NCBI GenBank assembly: GCA_945878515.1
Contig: CAMCTL010000077.1
Span: 1 to 14,897 of the forward strand
DNA: 14,897 nt
Reading direction: 5' to 3'
Origin: Flavobacterium psychrophilum
Lineage (GTDB): Bacteria; Bacteroidota; Bacteroidia; Flavobacteriales; Flavobacteriaceae
This document shows positions 1-7,347 of the stretch, piece by piece. Below the pieces are notes generated by a model, which saw only the letters and a list, made by a program, of their open reading frames with translations, did no database searches and was not told the origin of the DNA. Made by a program: the position numbers and the translations under genes. The stretch's first letter is position 1. The number at the start of each line of letters is the position of its first letter.

Positions 1-351
1 GTTGGCGATTCATTCCAGAATGAAGCCAATATTTATTTTGATTACAATTTCCCGATACTCACCAATACAGCAAAATCTACCTTCCAGACTTTAGGAAATC
101 AAGATTTTCAGTTTTCAGATTATTTCAGTTTGTATCCAAATCCTGTAAATGAAATTTTAAACATTGAAACCAAAACCACCATTGAAGTTAAATCTATAGC
201 GGTTTATGATGTTTTAGGACAAATTATCATTGCAGTTCCTAATGCGAAAACGGTTTCAAATATTGATGTTTCTAAACTGAGTACGGGAAATTATTTCCTA
301 AAAATGAATACGAATAAAGGAACTTCGAATGTGAAGTTTATTAAGAAATAA
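1..351 (+). CDS. T9SS type A cargo protein, C-terminal end only (5' end outside window)
   Basis: This is the last 116 codons of a gene that enters from the left in frame 1 and stops with TAA at 349-351. The visible part starts inside a DUF7619-like domain (GDSFQNEANIYFDYNFPI), which sits before sorting tags in many Flavobacterium surface proteins, and ends in a T9SS type A sorting domain starting at YFSLYPNPVNE and ending NVKFIKK. The protein is therefore expected to be exported by T9SS and anchored or released at the cell surface. It differs from the C-terminus of the next gene at only 10 of 116 residues, with no gap, so the two are tandem paralogues. The next ATG follows the stop after 4 bases, suggesting co-transcription. 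The N-terminal domains are not visible; by analogy they may be leucine-rich repeats, which is inference. Confidence 0.9.
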   Translation, partial: VGDSFQNEANIYFDYNFPILTNTAKSTFQTLGNQDFQFSDYFSLYPNPVNEILNIETKTTIEVKSIAVYDVLGQIIIAVPNAKTVSNIDVSKLSTGNYFLKMNTNKGTSNVKFIKK

Positions 352-355
352 AAAA

Positions 356-2881
356 ATGAAAAAATTATACTTTTTAATGCTGGCTTTAATTTTTTTTAGT
401 TTTGCAAATGCTCAAATTGTGAATATTCTAGATAATAATTTTAAAGCGAAATTATTGGAATCAAGCTCAAGTAAAATAATTGCAAAAGATTTGTCAGGTA
501 ATTATTTTAAAATTGATGCTGACGGTGATGGAGATATTCAAGTAAGTGAGGCTCAAAATGTATCCTATTTAAATGTTAGTTATTCAGGTATTTTGTCACT
601 AGAAGGAATTTCATTTTTTAGTCAACTAAATTATTTAGATTGTTTCAATAATCCAATTAATACTTTAGATTTTACTACTTTACCAAATCTTGAATATTTA
701 AATTGTAGTAATATTAAACTCACTTCAATAGATGTGACGCCTTTAATTAAACTGAAATATTTTTATTGCAGCGGAAATCAACTTGCTTCCTTGGATATAA
801 AATCTTTAGTAAATCTTCAATCTTTAGGATGTTCATATAATAAACTAACTTTTTTAGAAGTTACACCTTTAGTAAATCTTAAAAAAATATATTGTTCTTA
901 TAATCAACTCACTTCCTTAGAACTAAAAGGTTTAGTAAATCTTGAAAATATAGATTGTTCTTATAATCAACTCTCTTTATTAGATTTAACAGGCGTAGTA
1001 AGTCTTAATAGTTTATTATGTAATAATAATAATATCAAGTCATTAGGTCTAGCAGGTTTAGTAAATCTTACGGATTTAGTATGTTCTGAAAATGAACTCC
1101 CTTCAATAGATGTTACAGATTTAGTAAATCTTACAGGTTTATTTTGTCATACTAATCTACTCGCTTCATTGGATGTAACTAGGTTAGTAAATCTTAAATA
1201 TTTAGTTTTTTTTAATAATAAACTCACTTCTATAAACTTAGCAGGTTTAGTTAACCTTAGAAGTTTAAATTGTGGAAGCAATGAACTTACGTCATTAAAT
1301 TTAAACAGTCAAATAAATCTTAATTCTTTGTCTTGTGAAGTTAATAGATTAACGAATTTATTTATTAAAAACACAAAAATAGATGGGAGTTTTAGTTTTT
1401 CTGGTAATAAAAATTTAGAGTATATCTGTGTAAATGATAATCAATTAAAGAATGTTCAAAATTTAGTAAATATATATCGTGATAGCAAATGTCAAGTCAA
1501 TACTTATTGTTCTTTTGTTCCTGGAGGGACTTTTTATACTATTCAAGGAAGTCATAAAATTGATGTAAATATGAATGGTTGCGATTCGGATGATGTTGTT
1601 TTTCCAAATCTAAATTTTTCCATTACTGATGGTAAATCAACAGGAAGATTTATCTCAAATTCCTCGGGAAACTATTCAATTCCTGTTGGAGCAGGCACTT
1701 ATAGCATAACTCCAATTCTAGAAAACCCCAATTATTTTACTGTTTCGCCAGCTACTATAAGTGTCACTTTCCCCGCGCAAACCAGTCCTTTTATTCAAAA
1801 TTTTTGCGTCGCTCCAAATGGCGTTCACAATGATCTTGAAATAACTATTTTGCCCACCATTCCAGCAAGACCGGGTTTTGATGCAACTTATAAAATTATT
1901 TATAAAAATAAAGGAAATCAAATGCAATCGGGTTCGGTTGTTTTGAGTTTTAACGATGCAGTTTTGGATTTGGTTTCAGCTATTCCTGCAACAAATAGTG
2001 AAGTTATCGATAAATTGACTTGGGATTATACCAATTTAAAACCTTTAGAAAGTCGAGAAATTACCATAACATTTAATGTCAATTCTCCTATGGAAACACC
2101 AGCGGTAAACAATGGCGACCGTTTGAGTTTTAACGCTTTGATTAATCCTGTTGCTGGCGATGAAAAACCGGTTGACAATTCATTTGCTTTGCGCCAAACT
2201 GTGGTGGGTTCCTATGACCCAAATGACAAAACCTGTTTGGAAGGCGATGTTATTACGCCCGATTTGATTGGCGAATATGTTCATTATTTAATCCGTTTTG
2301 AAAACACAGGAACTTATCCAGCCCAAAATGTGGTCATCAAAGACATAATTGATTTAAGCAAATTTGACATTTCGACTTTGATTCCAACCAAAGCCAGTCA
2401 CGATTTTGTCACTAAAATTTCCGATAACAACAAAGTCGAATTCATCTTCGAAAACATCCAACTTCCTTTTGACGATGCCACGAATGACGGTTATATCGCT
2501 TTCAAAATTAAAACCTTACCAACACTAAAAGTGGGTGATTCATTCCAAAACGAAGCCAATATTTATTTCGATTATAATTTTCCGATACTCACGAACACAG
2601 CAAAATCTACTTTCCAAACCTTAGGAACACAAGATTTTCAGTTTTCAGATTATTTCAGTTTGTATCCAAATCCAGTAAACGATATTATAAACATTCAAAC
2701 CAAAAGCACCATTGAAGTAAAATCTATGGCAGTTTATGATATTTTAGGACAAATAATAATTGCTGTTCCTGATGTGAAAACTGTTTCGAACATTGATGTT
2801 TCTAAACTAAGTACTGGAAATTACTTCCTAAAAATGAATACTAATAAAGGAACTTCGAATGTGAAGTTTGTTAAAAAATAA
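356..2881 (+). CDS. Secreted leucine-rich-repeat protein with EF-hand-like loop, DUF7619-like domain and T9SS type A sorting domain
   Basis: An 841-residue surface protein of unknown ligand. Residues 1-19 are a signal peptide (MKKLYFLMLALIFFSFANA, then Q). Residues 54-65 (DADGDGDIQVSE) match a 12-residue EF-hand calcium loop. Residues about 91-333 hold twelve 21-residue leucine-rich repeats of the form LVNLxxLxCSxNxLTSLDL. Residues about 395-475 look like a beta-sandwich, 492-600 like a DUF11/CARDB-type domain, and 618-755 like DUF7619 (GSYDPNDK ... NEANIYFDYNFPI). Residues about 766-841 are a T9SS type A sorting domain (YPNPVND ... GNYFLKM). The expected path is Sec export, T9SS passage across the outer membrane and surface display; a binding or adhesion role is inferred from LRR families. 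The start has no Shine-Dalgarno site, usual for this phylum. Base composition changes along the gene: the LRR part is much richer in A/T than the part after about 1560. Confidence 0.93.
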   Translation: MKKLYFLMLALIFFSFANAQIVNILDNNFKAKLLESSSSKIIAKDLSGNYFKIDADGDGDIQVSEAQNVSYLNVSYSGILSLEGISFFSQLNYLDCFNNPINTLDFTTLPNLEYLNCSNIKLTSIDVTPLIKLKYFYCSGNQLASLDIKSLVNLQSLGCSYNKLTFLEVTPLVNLKKIYCSYNQLTSLELKGLVNLENIDCSYNQLSLLDLTGVVSLNSLLCNNNNIKSLGLAGLVNLTDLVCSENELPSIDVTDLVNLTGLFCHTNLLASLDVTRLVNLKYLVFFNNKLTSINLAGLVNLRSLNCGSNELTSLNLNSQINLNSLSCEVNRLTNLFIKNTKIDGSFSFSGNKNLEYICVNDNQLKNVQNLVNIYRDSKCQVNTYCSFVPGGTFYTIQGSHKIDVNMNGCDSDDVVFPNLNFSITDGKSTGRFISNSSGNYSIPVGAGTYSITPILENPNYFTVSPATISVTFPAQTSPFIQNFCVAPNGVHNDLEITILPTIPARPGFDATYKIIYKNKGNQMQSGSVVLSFNDAVLDLVSAIPATNSEVIDKLTWDYTNLKPLESREITITFNVNSPMETPAVNNGDRLSFNALINPVAGDEKPVDNSFALRQTVVGSYDPNDKTCLEGDVITPDLIGEYVHYLIRFENTGTYPAQNVVIKDIIDLSKFDISTLIPTKASHDFVTKISDNNKVEFIFENIQLPFDDATNDGYIAFKIKTLPTLKVGDSFQNEANIYFDYNFPILTNTAKSTFQTLGTQDFQFSDYFSLYPNPVNDIINIQTKSTIEVKSMAVYDILGQIIIAVPDVKTVSNIDVSKLSTGNYFLKMNTNKGTSNVKFVKK
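515..550 (+). other. EF-hand-like calcium-binding loop within the LRR protein
   Basis: Codons 54-65 encode DADGDGDIQVSE. Asp at loop positions 1, 3 and 5, Gly at 6, Ile at 8 and Glu at 12 fit the canonical EF-hand or dockerin calcium loop. It lies just before the LRR array and could cap or rigidify the N-terminus when calcium is bound. No second loop or flanking helix pair is evident, so it is a single loop rather than a full EF-hand pair. Confidence 0.65.
626..1354 (+). repeat. Twelve-unit 63-bp LRR coding repeat with a cysteine ladder
   Basis: The DNA repeats with an exact 63-base (21-codon) period. Words such as TTAGTAAATCTT and TGTTCTTATAATCAACTC recur from unit to unit. At the protein level a Cys recurs at residues 96, 117, 138, 159, 180, 201, 222, 243, 264, 306 and 327; the expected position 285 is Phe. 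The register is lost after residue 333. This is a protein repeat, not a CRISPR array. Confidence 0.9.
2531..2881 (+). repeat. Second copy of a 351-bp direct repeat encoding the DUF7619 end and T9SS tag (first copy at 1-351)
   Basis: This segment aligns base for base with 1-351 without any indel. By eye there are about 38 mismatches in 351 bases, mostly at third codon positions. The alignment is limited only by the left edge of the window, so the duplication is probably longer. An identical run of about 40 bases covers the start of the sorting domain (around 109-150 and 2639-2680). Such direct repeats in tandem genes allow recombination that could fuse or delete the genes. Confidence 0.9.
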
Positions 2882-2902
2882 CATTCCAAAAAACAAAATT
2901 GT

Positions 2903-2940
2903 AAACTGCTTGGAAATTCTTCAAGCGGTTTTTTTGTTTT
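2903..2940. terminator. Hairpin terminator between convergent genes
   Basis: ACTGCTTG (2905-2912) pairs with CAAGCGGT (2922-2929) around a 9-base loop, with AA at 2903-2904 extending the stem into the T run. TTTTTTTGTTTT follows on the plus strand, giving a good intrinsic terminator for the LRR gene. On the minus strand a less perfect T-rich run follows a few bases after the stem, so it may also stop the convergent gene that ends at 2952. Confidence 0.8.
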
Positions 2941-2951
2941 ATAAAAGTCAA

Positions 2952-5900
2952 TTATCGCTTTAAAGAAAAATGGGAGCGGAATTCTTTTGGAATTCCATCT
3001 TCAAGAAATTGTACTGTAAACCAATAATCATCTGAAGGCATCGGATGGCCGTTATAAGTTCCGTCCCAACCATTGCTTTTTGAAGCCATTTGCTTTAATA
3101 GTTTACCGAAACGATCAAAAATATAAACTATCGGATTGTATCGAGCCGTAAATCCAATGATGTTCCATGTATCATTTATGCCATCTCCGTTGGGTGTAAA
3201 AAATTTTGGATATCCTAAAACTATTATTTCTTTGCTTACATTATAGCAACCGGTAACATCTACAATATTTATAATATGACTGCCCGCAGCAACTTCTGAA
3301 AAAACTGATGCGGTTTGAAAAGTGCCATTATCCAATTGGTACTCGTAAATCCCCGTTGCTGGAATAATTGCAATTGTAATCGTTGCAGCATTAGAAAAGC
3401 TGTTGGTTTGTTCAATTTTAATGCTAGCTGCATCTATTAAATTCTCTGAAATAGTTGCCTCAATTTGTGCCGAGGAACATTTTGTAATTTTGTTTGTAGC
3501 GATAACCGAATAAACTCCTTTTTCGATCGGTTCTAATGTATTTCTTGTTGCGTTGATTATTGTTTTCCCATCCAAAAACCATTCAAAGTTATAATCAGTA
3601 GGGTTTAAATTTGAATCTAAAATATAGGATTTAATAATTGCATTGGTGGTTTTGTCTTTACAAATCATTCCGTCCGCTAATGATGGTATTGGTTTTGGAT
3701 TTACTCTTATAGTTAATTTGGTGGAATTAGCACATTGACCAATATTGGGTGTAAAAGTATATTCAGTAGTTTTCAGATTATCTAAAGCTGGATTCCATTT
3801 GCCTTGAATGCCATTATTGGAAGTCGTTGGCAGTACCGCAATAGTTTCGCCAGCGCAAATAGAATTTACTGCATTGAATATTGGCGTTGTTTTAGAATTT
3901 ACGGTAATTGTTAATTTGGTCACATTAGCACATTGACCAATGTTGGGTGTAAAAGTATATTCAGTAGTTTTCAGATTATCTAAAGTTGGATTCCATTTGC
4001 CTGAAATAGAATTATTGGAAATAGTTGGTAATACAGCAATAGTTTCGCCCGCACAAATAGGAGCGACTGCTTTAAATAACGGTATTACTTTGGGGTTTAT
4101 CGTAATTGTTAATTTAGCGGGATTCGCACATAGACCCAAATTTGGCGTAAAAGTATATTCAGTAGTTTTCAGATTATCTACAGCTGGAGTCCATTTTCCT
4201 GAAATAGAATTATTGGAAGTCGTTGGTAATGCAGCAATAGTTTCACCAGCGCAAATAGGAGCGACTGCATTGAATATTGGCGTTGATTTAGAATTTACGG
4301 TAATTGTTAATTTGGTCACAGCGGCACATTGACCAATATCAGGAGTAAAAGTATATTCAGTCGTTGCTAAATTGTTCAAAGCGGGAGTCCATTTTCCTGT
4401 AATAGAATTATTCGAAATAGTTGGCAATACCGCAATAGTTTCGCCAGCGCAAATAGGGGCGATTGTATTAAATATTGGTGTAGTTTTGGAATTTACCGTA
4501 ATTGTTAATTTAGTGGGATTCGCACATTGACCAATATCTGGAGTAAAAGTATATTCAGTCGTTGCCAAATTATTCAAAGCTGGAGTCCATTTTCCTGAAA
4601 TAGTATTGTTGGAAATAGTTGGTAATACAGCAATAGTTTCGCCAGCGCAAATAGGATTTACTGCATTGAATATTGGTGTTATTTTGGGATTTACGGTAAT
4701 TGTTAATTTGGTCACAGCGGCACATTGACCAATATCTGGAGTAAATGTATATTCAGTCGTGGCCAAATTATTCAAGGCTGGAGTCCATTTTCCTGAAATA
4801 GTATTGTTGGAAATAGTTGGTAATGCAGCAATAGTTTCGCCAGTGCAAATAGGTGCGACTGTATTGAATGTTGGTGTTATTGCTGCGGAATTGACGGTAA
4901 TCGTTAATTTAGTGGTATTAGCACATTGACCAACATCGGGAGTAAATGTATATTCAGTGGTTGCCAAATTATTCCAAGCGGGAGTCCATTTTCCTGAAAT
5001 AGAATTATTGGAAAGCAAGGGTAATGCCGCTATTGTTTCTCCAATGCAAATGGAAGTAGTTGTGGTAAATGCTGGATTTATTTTTTGGTTCACGGTTATT
5101 GAACCACTAATACTAGCGTTCGCACCACAACCACCCGAAGTAGTAATAGTGTAATTGAATATTCCTGTTGCTGTTGGAGTTCCTTTAATGGCAAATTGAT
5201 TTCCAACCAAACTGGCTGATACTCCAGCCGGCAAACTTCCAGCGGTTATTGATGCATTTGTTGCTCCTCCACCAATTGTAAAAATGATGTCTGTAATGGT
5301 GGCGTTTTCGCAAATTTGCTGCGAAATAGTCCCTTGATTTAAGGTTATGGTGGGCGAAATCAAGCAATTGTCGAGAGTGCACGACATTGAGTTTGCCACA
5401 AAACAATCTGCAGGATTTCCGCCTATTGGTGTCACCTTAATTTCCGCCGTTTCGCCCTGCAGAATATTTGTAACAGTATAAAAATTGACGTTGCCTACAT
5501 CGCCAACAATTATTTCGGAATTTGATCCGATTTTGTACGAGATGGAATAGTTGGTAATAGTCGGAATACTCAACCAATTAAATTGTAGCGAATTAATGGT
5601 TTTGGTTCCGCAAGAGATGGTTGGCTTTTGTGCCGTATTAAAACCTACTTTTATTTCATCAGATGATGGACAACCGCCCAAAGGTGTTGCTTTTACAGTA
5701 TAAGTTCCAGATTGATCAATGGTAATAGTTGGACCCGATTCGTTAGAAATAATTTGACCATCTACAGTCCATTGATGAACAATCGATGCATCTAAACCAG
5801 TATCTAGTTTGTATTGATTGACGGAACATAGATTCAAATCCGCTCCCAGATTAATGTCTGATGCACTAAAACTAGCACCTTCAATAAACACAGCCGAGTC

Positions 5901-6674
5901 AAAATTGTCGTCTTCTACATTAGCAATGGCTAATTTAATATGATAGGTTTGACCGCATTGTACATCAGCAACTACGCCTAAAACCTTGGTAAACCCATCA
6001 TATTGTATGGTTGTTCCGTTGGTGTTATCAATGTAGTATTGGCAATATTCGCAAGCACCAGAATTTGATTTTCCATTGTTGAGATTGTTGATAGAAACTG
6101 GCAAACTAGTATTGGGAATCAAGGCGATATTACTAGCATTTCTCGAAAAAGGTCCGGCTATTCCGGGTCCACTCAAAAAGAAACCAAAATGGTCATTGTA
6201 ATTATCATTTGCATATTCAGGATATTCCTCGGAGGCAAAAACAAAATTAAAGTTCAATTTGTTGCCACTTGGCACAAAATCAAATTCGAGGATGGCAACG
6301 CTTTTTATCGCCTGATTATTGGATAGAATTTTTAAATCATTGTCTCCTAAAAATGAATTGGAAGTAGGCAAAGTAGCCTGAATTTGGTCGTTTGGTCCTT
6401 TGCCAATTAATGCATTTCCGGTACTTAAAATAATGCCTTTTTCAATACCGATATTGGTTGTTTTTCCATTCGAGAATTGTGCAATTTGGTCGTTTATAGC
6501 GATTGCACTTACGGCAGAATTGTTAAATTTAATGTTCGATATATTGATACCTTGTCCCAGCAATACATTTTGTGCCAGCTCTTGCGGGGTTTGAGTACTG
6601 TTGTCGATAACCAGTTGGGCATTGATAAAGCAACTAGGTAACGCCAGTAAAAGAACAAAAAATATCTTTTTCAT
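2952..6674 (-). CDS. Large repeat-containing surface adhesin with choice-of-anchor-L-type domain and T9SS type B (gliding-motility-associated) C-terminal domain
   Basis: A 1240-residue secreted protein. Residues 1-19 are a signal peptide (MKKIFFVLLLALPSCFINA). Residues about 25-275 resemble the choice-of-anchor L domain, including VAILEFDFVPSGNKLNFNFV, FASEEYPEY, NDHFGFFLSGPG and the later VEDDNFDSAVFIEGASF. Residues about 276-345 and 349-430 look like Ig/PKD- and fibronectin-like sandwiches, and 438-531 like a further Ig-like domain. Residues 532-994 are seven tandem repeats of 66-67 residues. Two more sandwich-like domains follow, and residues 1155-1240 (YPKFFTPNGDGINDTW ... YNGHPMPSDDYWFTV) are a type B sorting domain of the SprB/CHU_C kind. 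The protein is probably a T9SS-exported adhesin, but its ligand cannot be read from sequence. The ATG at 6674 is followed at once by a clean signal peptide. The gene appears monocistronic. Confidence 0.93.
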   Translation of the reverse strand: MKKIFFVLLLALPSCFINAQLVIDNSTQTPQELAQNVLLGQGINISNIKFNNSAVSAIAINDQIAQFSNGKTTNIGIEKGIILSTGNALIGKGPNDQIQATLPTSNSFLGDNDLKILSNNQAIKSVAILEFDFVPSGNKLNFNFVFASEEYPEYANDNYNDHFGFFLSGPGIAGPFSRNASNIALIPNTSLPVSINNLNNGKSNSGACEYCQYYIDNTNGTTIQYDGFTKVLGVVADVQCGQTYHIKLAIANVEDDNFDSAVFIEGASFSASDINLGADLNLCSVNQYKLDTGLDASIVHQWTVDGQIISNESGPTITIDQSGTYTVKATPLGGCPSSDEIKVGFNTAQKPTISCGTKTINSLQFNWLSIPTITNYSISYKIGSNSEIIVGDVGNVNFYTVTNILQGETAEIKVTPIGGNPADCFVANSMSCTLDNCLISPTITLNQGTISQQICENATITDIIFTIGGGATNASITAGSLPAGVSASLVGNQFAIKGTPTATGIFNYTITTSGGCGANASISGSITVNQKINPAFTTTTSICIGETIAALPLLSNNSISGKWTPAWNNLATTEYTFTPDVGQCANTTKLTITVNSAAITPTFNTVAPICTGETIAALPTISNNTISGKWTPALNNLATTEYTFTPDIGQCAAVTKLTITVNPKITPIFNAVNPICAGETIAVLPTISNNTISGKWTPALNNLATTEYTFTPDIGQCANPTKLTITVNSKTTPIFNTIAPICAGETIAVLPTISNNSITGKWTPALNNLATTEYTFTPDIGQCAAVTKLTITVNSKSTPIFNAVAPICAGETIAALPTTSNNSISGKWTPAVDNLKTTEYTFTPNLGLCANPAKLTITINPKVIPLFKAVAPICAGETIAVLPTISNNSISGKWNPTLDNLKTTEYTFTPNIGQCANVTKLTITVNSKTTPIFNAVNSICAGETIAVLPTTSNNGIQGKWNPALDNLKTTEYTFTPNIGQCANSTKLTIRVNPKPIPSLADGMICKDKTTNAIIKSYILDSNLNPTDYNFEWFLDGKTIINATRNTLEPIEKGVYSVIATNKITKCSSAQIEATISENLIDAASIKIEQTNSFSNAATITIAIIPATGIYEYQLDNGTFQTASVFSEVAAGSHIINIVDVTGCYNVSKEIIVLGYPKFFTPNGDGINDTWNIIGFTARYNPIVYIFDRFGKLLKQMASKSNGWDGTYNGHPMPSDDYWFTVQFLEDGIPKEFRSHFSLKR
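3693..5081 (-). repeat. Seven tandem 198-bp coding repeats (first unit 201 bp) in the adhesin gene
   Basis: Residues 532-994 consist of seven units with the core ICxGETIAxLPxxSNN, GKWxPA, NLxTTEYTFTP, GQCA and KLTITVN. Units 2-7 are 66 residues each and unit 1 is 67. Each unit has two Cys, about 41 residues apart, likely one disulfide per Ig-like module. Units 1-4 carry NNLATTEYTFTPD and units 5-7 carry DNLKTTEYTFTPN, so there are two subfamilies. Units 2 and 4 share GQCAAVTKL, while units 3 and 5 share CANP, which hints at copying in two-unit blocks. Copy number is likely to vary between strains. Confidence 0.93.
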
Positions 6675-6706
6675 CTATGATCTTGAAAAATAGCAATTTT
6701 AAGGAG

Positions 6707-6739
6707 CAAATATAATCTTTCTAAATTTCTTGCTACAGT
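6707..6739 (-). promoter_or_regulatory. Candidate Bacteroidetes-type promoter of the adhesin gene
   Basis: Read on the minus strand, TATATTTG (6714-6707) fits the Bacteroidetes -7 consensus TAnnTTTG exactly. It lies 32 bases before the ATG at 6674. The -33 box is weak: ACTG (6739-6736), 21 bases upstream, keeps only the TG of TTTG. Position and spacing support it. Confidence 0.5.
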
Positions 6740-6853
6740 TATTAATTAAATCTAGCCGAAAATATAATAGTATTAATTATCATAAAGCTTAGAATAGCAT
6801 ATTAAAAAAGGACAAAAATCTTTCAATAGAATATTGATTTTTTAGAAATTCCC

Positions 6854-6931
6854 TTAAATAACAAAACAGCTTTATACTTGAATTATGAGATTTTCATTTT
6901 AGGTAATGATAGGGATGAAAATTCATGATTT
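6854..6931 (+). pseudogene. Remnant of a beta-barrel gene paralogous to the one at 13740-14366
   Basis: These 78 bases align without gaps to 14211-14288, inside the beta-barrel CDS, with 71 identical positions by eye. Translated in the matching frame they read LNNKTALYLNYEIFILGNDR followed by DENS and then a stop. The intact gene has LNNKTALYLNVEIFIFGNDR followed by TENSGF. Weaker shared words in the same order outside the block suggest a longer decayed copy from about 6822 to 7010: TTCAAT upstream, and AATCTT, AAATTTAG and AGTCA downstream. There is no start, no long frame and an internal stop, so it cannot be expressed as a barrel. Confidence 0.8.
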
Positions 6932-7038
6932 GCCTTCTTGACCTGAGTTTGATTAGTAATCTTACAAAAAAAATTAAAAATTTAGTGTAAAAAAATTGAA
7001 AAAAAGTCAAAAGTTGGCAGGTTTAAATAATTGAAGTA

Positions 7039-7059
7039 TAATTAATTAATTAATTAATT
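7039..7059. repeat. TAAT tetranucleotide microsatellite
   Basis: A perfect period-4 run of TAAT, about five units over 21 bases. It lies between the two decayed coding fragments and about 290 bases upstream of the lipoprotein gene. Such tracts slip during replication, but it is too far from any recognised promoter to claim phase variation. Confidence 0.8.
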
Positions 7060-7082
7060 TGCTTATGATTTGCCTTGATTAA

Positions 7083-7232
7083 ATCATAGGTTTATTTTGT
7101 ACTGTGGACAAGTTTTGTAAAATTTTTGATAAAACAAAAGAGCCATTTATCATTGGACTCGAGCAAGCACTTTATAACTACCTCAAAATCAATTTTTACT
7201 ACTTGTTTTCGAAATTGAATATTATTAGATAA
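7083..7232 (+). pseudogene. Possible coding relic, weakly transposase-like
   Basis: After a TAA at 7080-7082 an open stretch of 49 codons runs to TAA at 7230-7232 without an ATG. It includes GLFCTVDKFCKIFDKTKEPF and then LEQALYNYLKINFYYLF. The FCxxDxFCxxF pattern recalls the N-termini of some IS4/IS982-type transposases, and the amino-acid make-up looks more like protein than the surrounding spacer. No DDE residues, terminal inverted repeats or target duplication are visible. It may be a fragment of a dead mobile element or of another gene, or chance. Confidence 0.25.
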
Positions 7233-7347
7233 ATCAGGTGGAGATATACATTTTGCATAAAATTTGAATATACTTCATAATAAATGAAAAAATAACGCTA
7301 ATATTGCTTTATTAAATTGTTTTTTTATGAATATGTTGCGTTGTAAA

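Larger units (their letters stand above)
6675..7347. other. Gene-poor AT-rich stretch between divergent genes, containing decayed coding fragments
   Basis: No intact gene is seen here. The left end holds the promoter of the adhesin gene. The middle (about 6822-7010) holds a decayed copy of part of the beta-barrel gene at 13740-14366. A TAAT microsatellite lies at 7039-7059 and a possible second coding relic at 7083-7232. The 12-mer ATGATTTGCCTT occurs twice, at 7066-7077 and at 6925-6936, flanking the microsatellite region. A convincing promoter for the lipoprotein operon at 7348 was not found; TACATTTT at 7247-7254 matches the -7 box in 7 of 8 positions but has no -33 partner. Confidence 0.7.

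Noticed and set aside
626..1354. Regularly spaced 63-base repeats that could suggest a CRISPR array
   Set aside because: The repeats are in frame, encode leucine-rich repeats throughout and lack unique spacers between identical repeats.
3940..4332. A 130-codon open frame on the plus strand (and a shorter one at 4957-5154) opposite the adhesin
   Set aside because: The adhesin repeat unit is a multiple of three bases, so an open antisense frame is repeated with it. The frame has no independent start context and its product is itself a repeat shadow.
7327..7347. Start of the lipoprotein at the upstream ATG (7327)
   Set aside because: It would place MNMLRCK before the natural signal peptide start MIRKIFG; the ATG at 7348 gives the normal basic n-region. 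The upstream start cannot be fully excluded.
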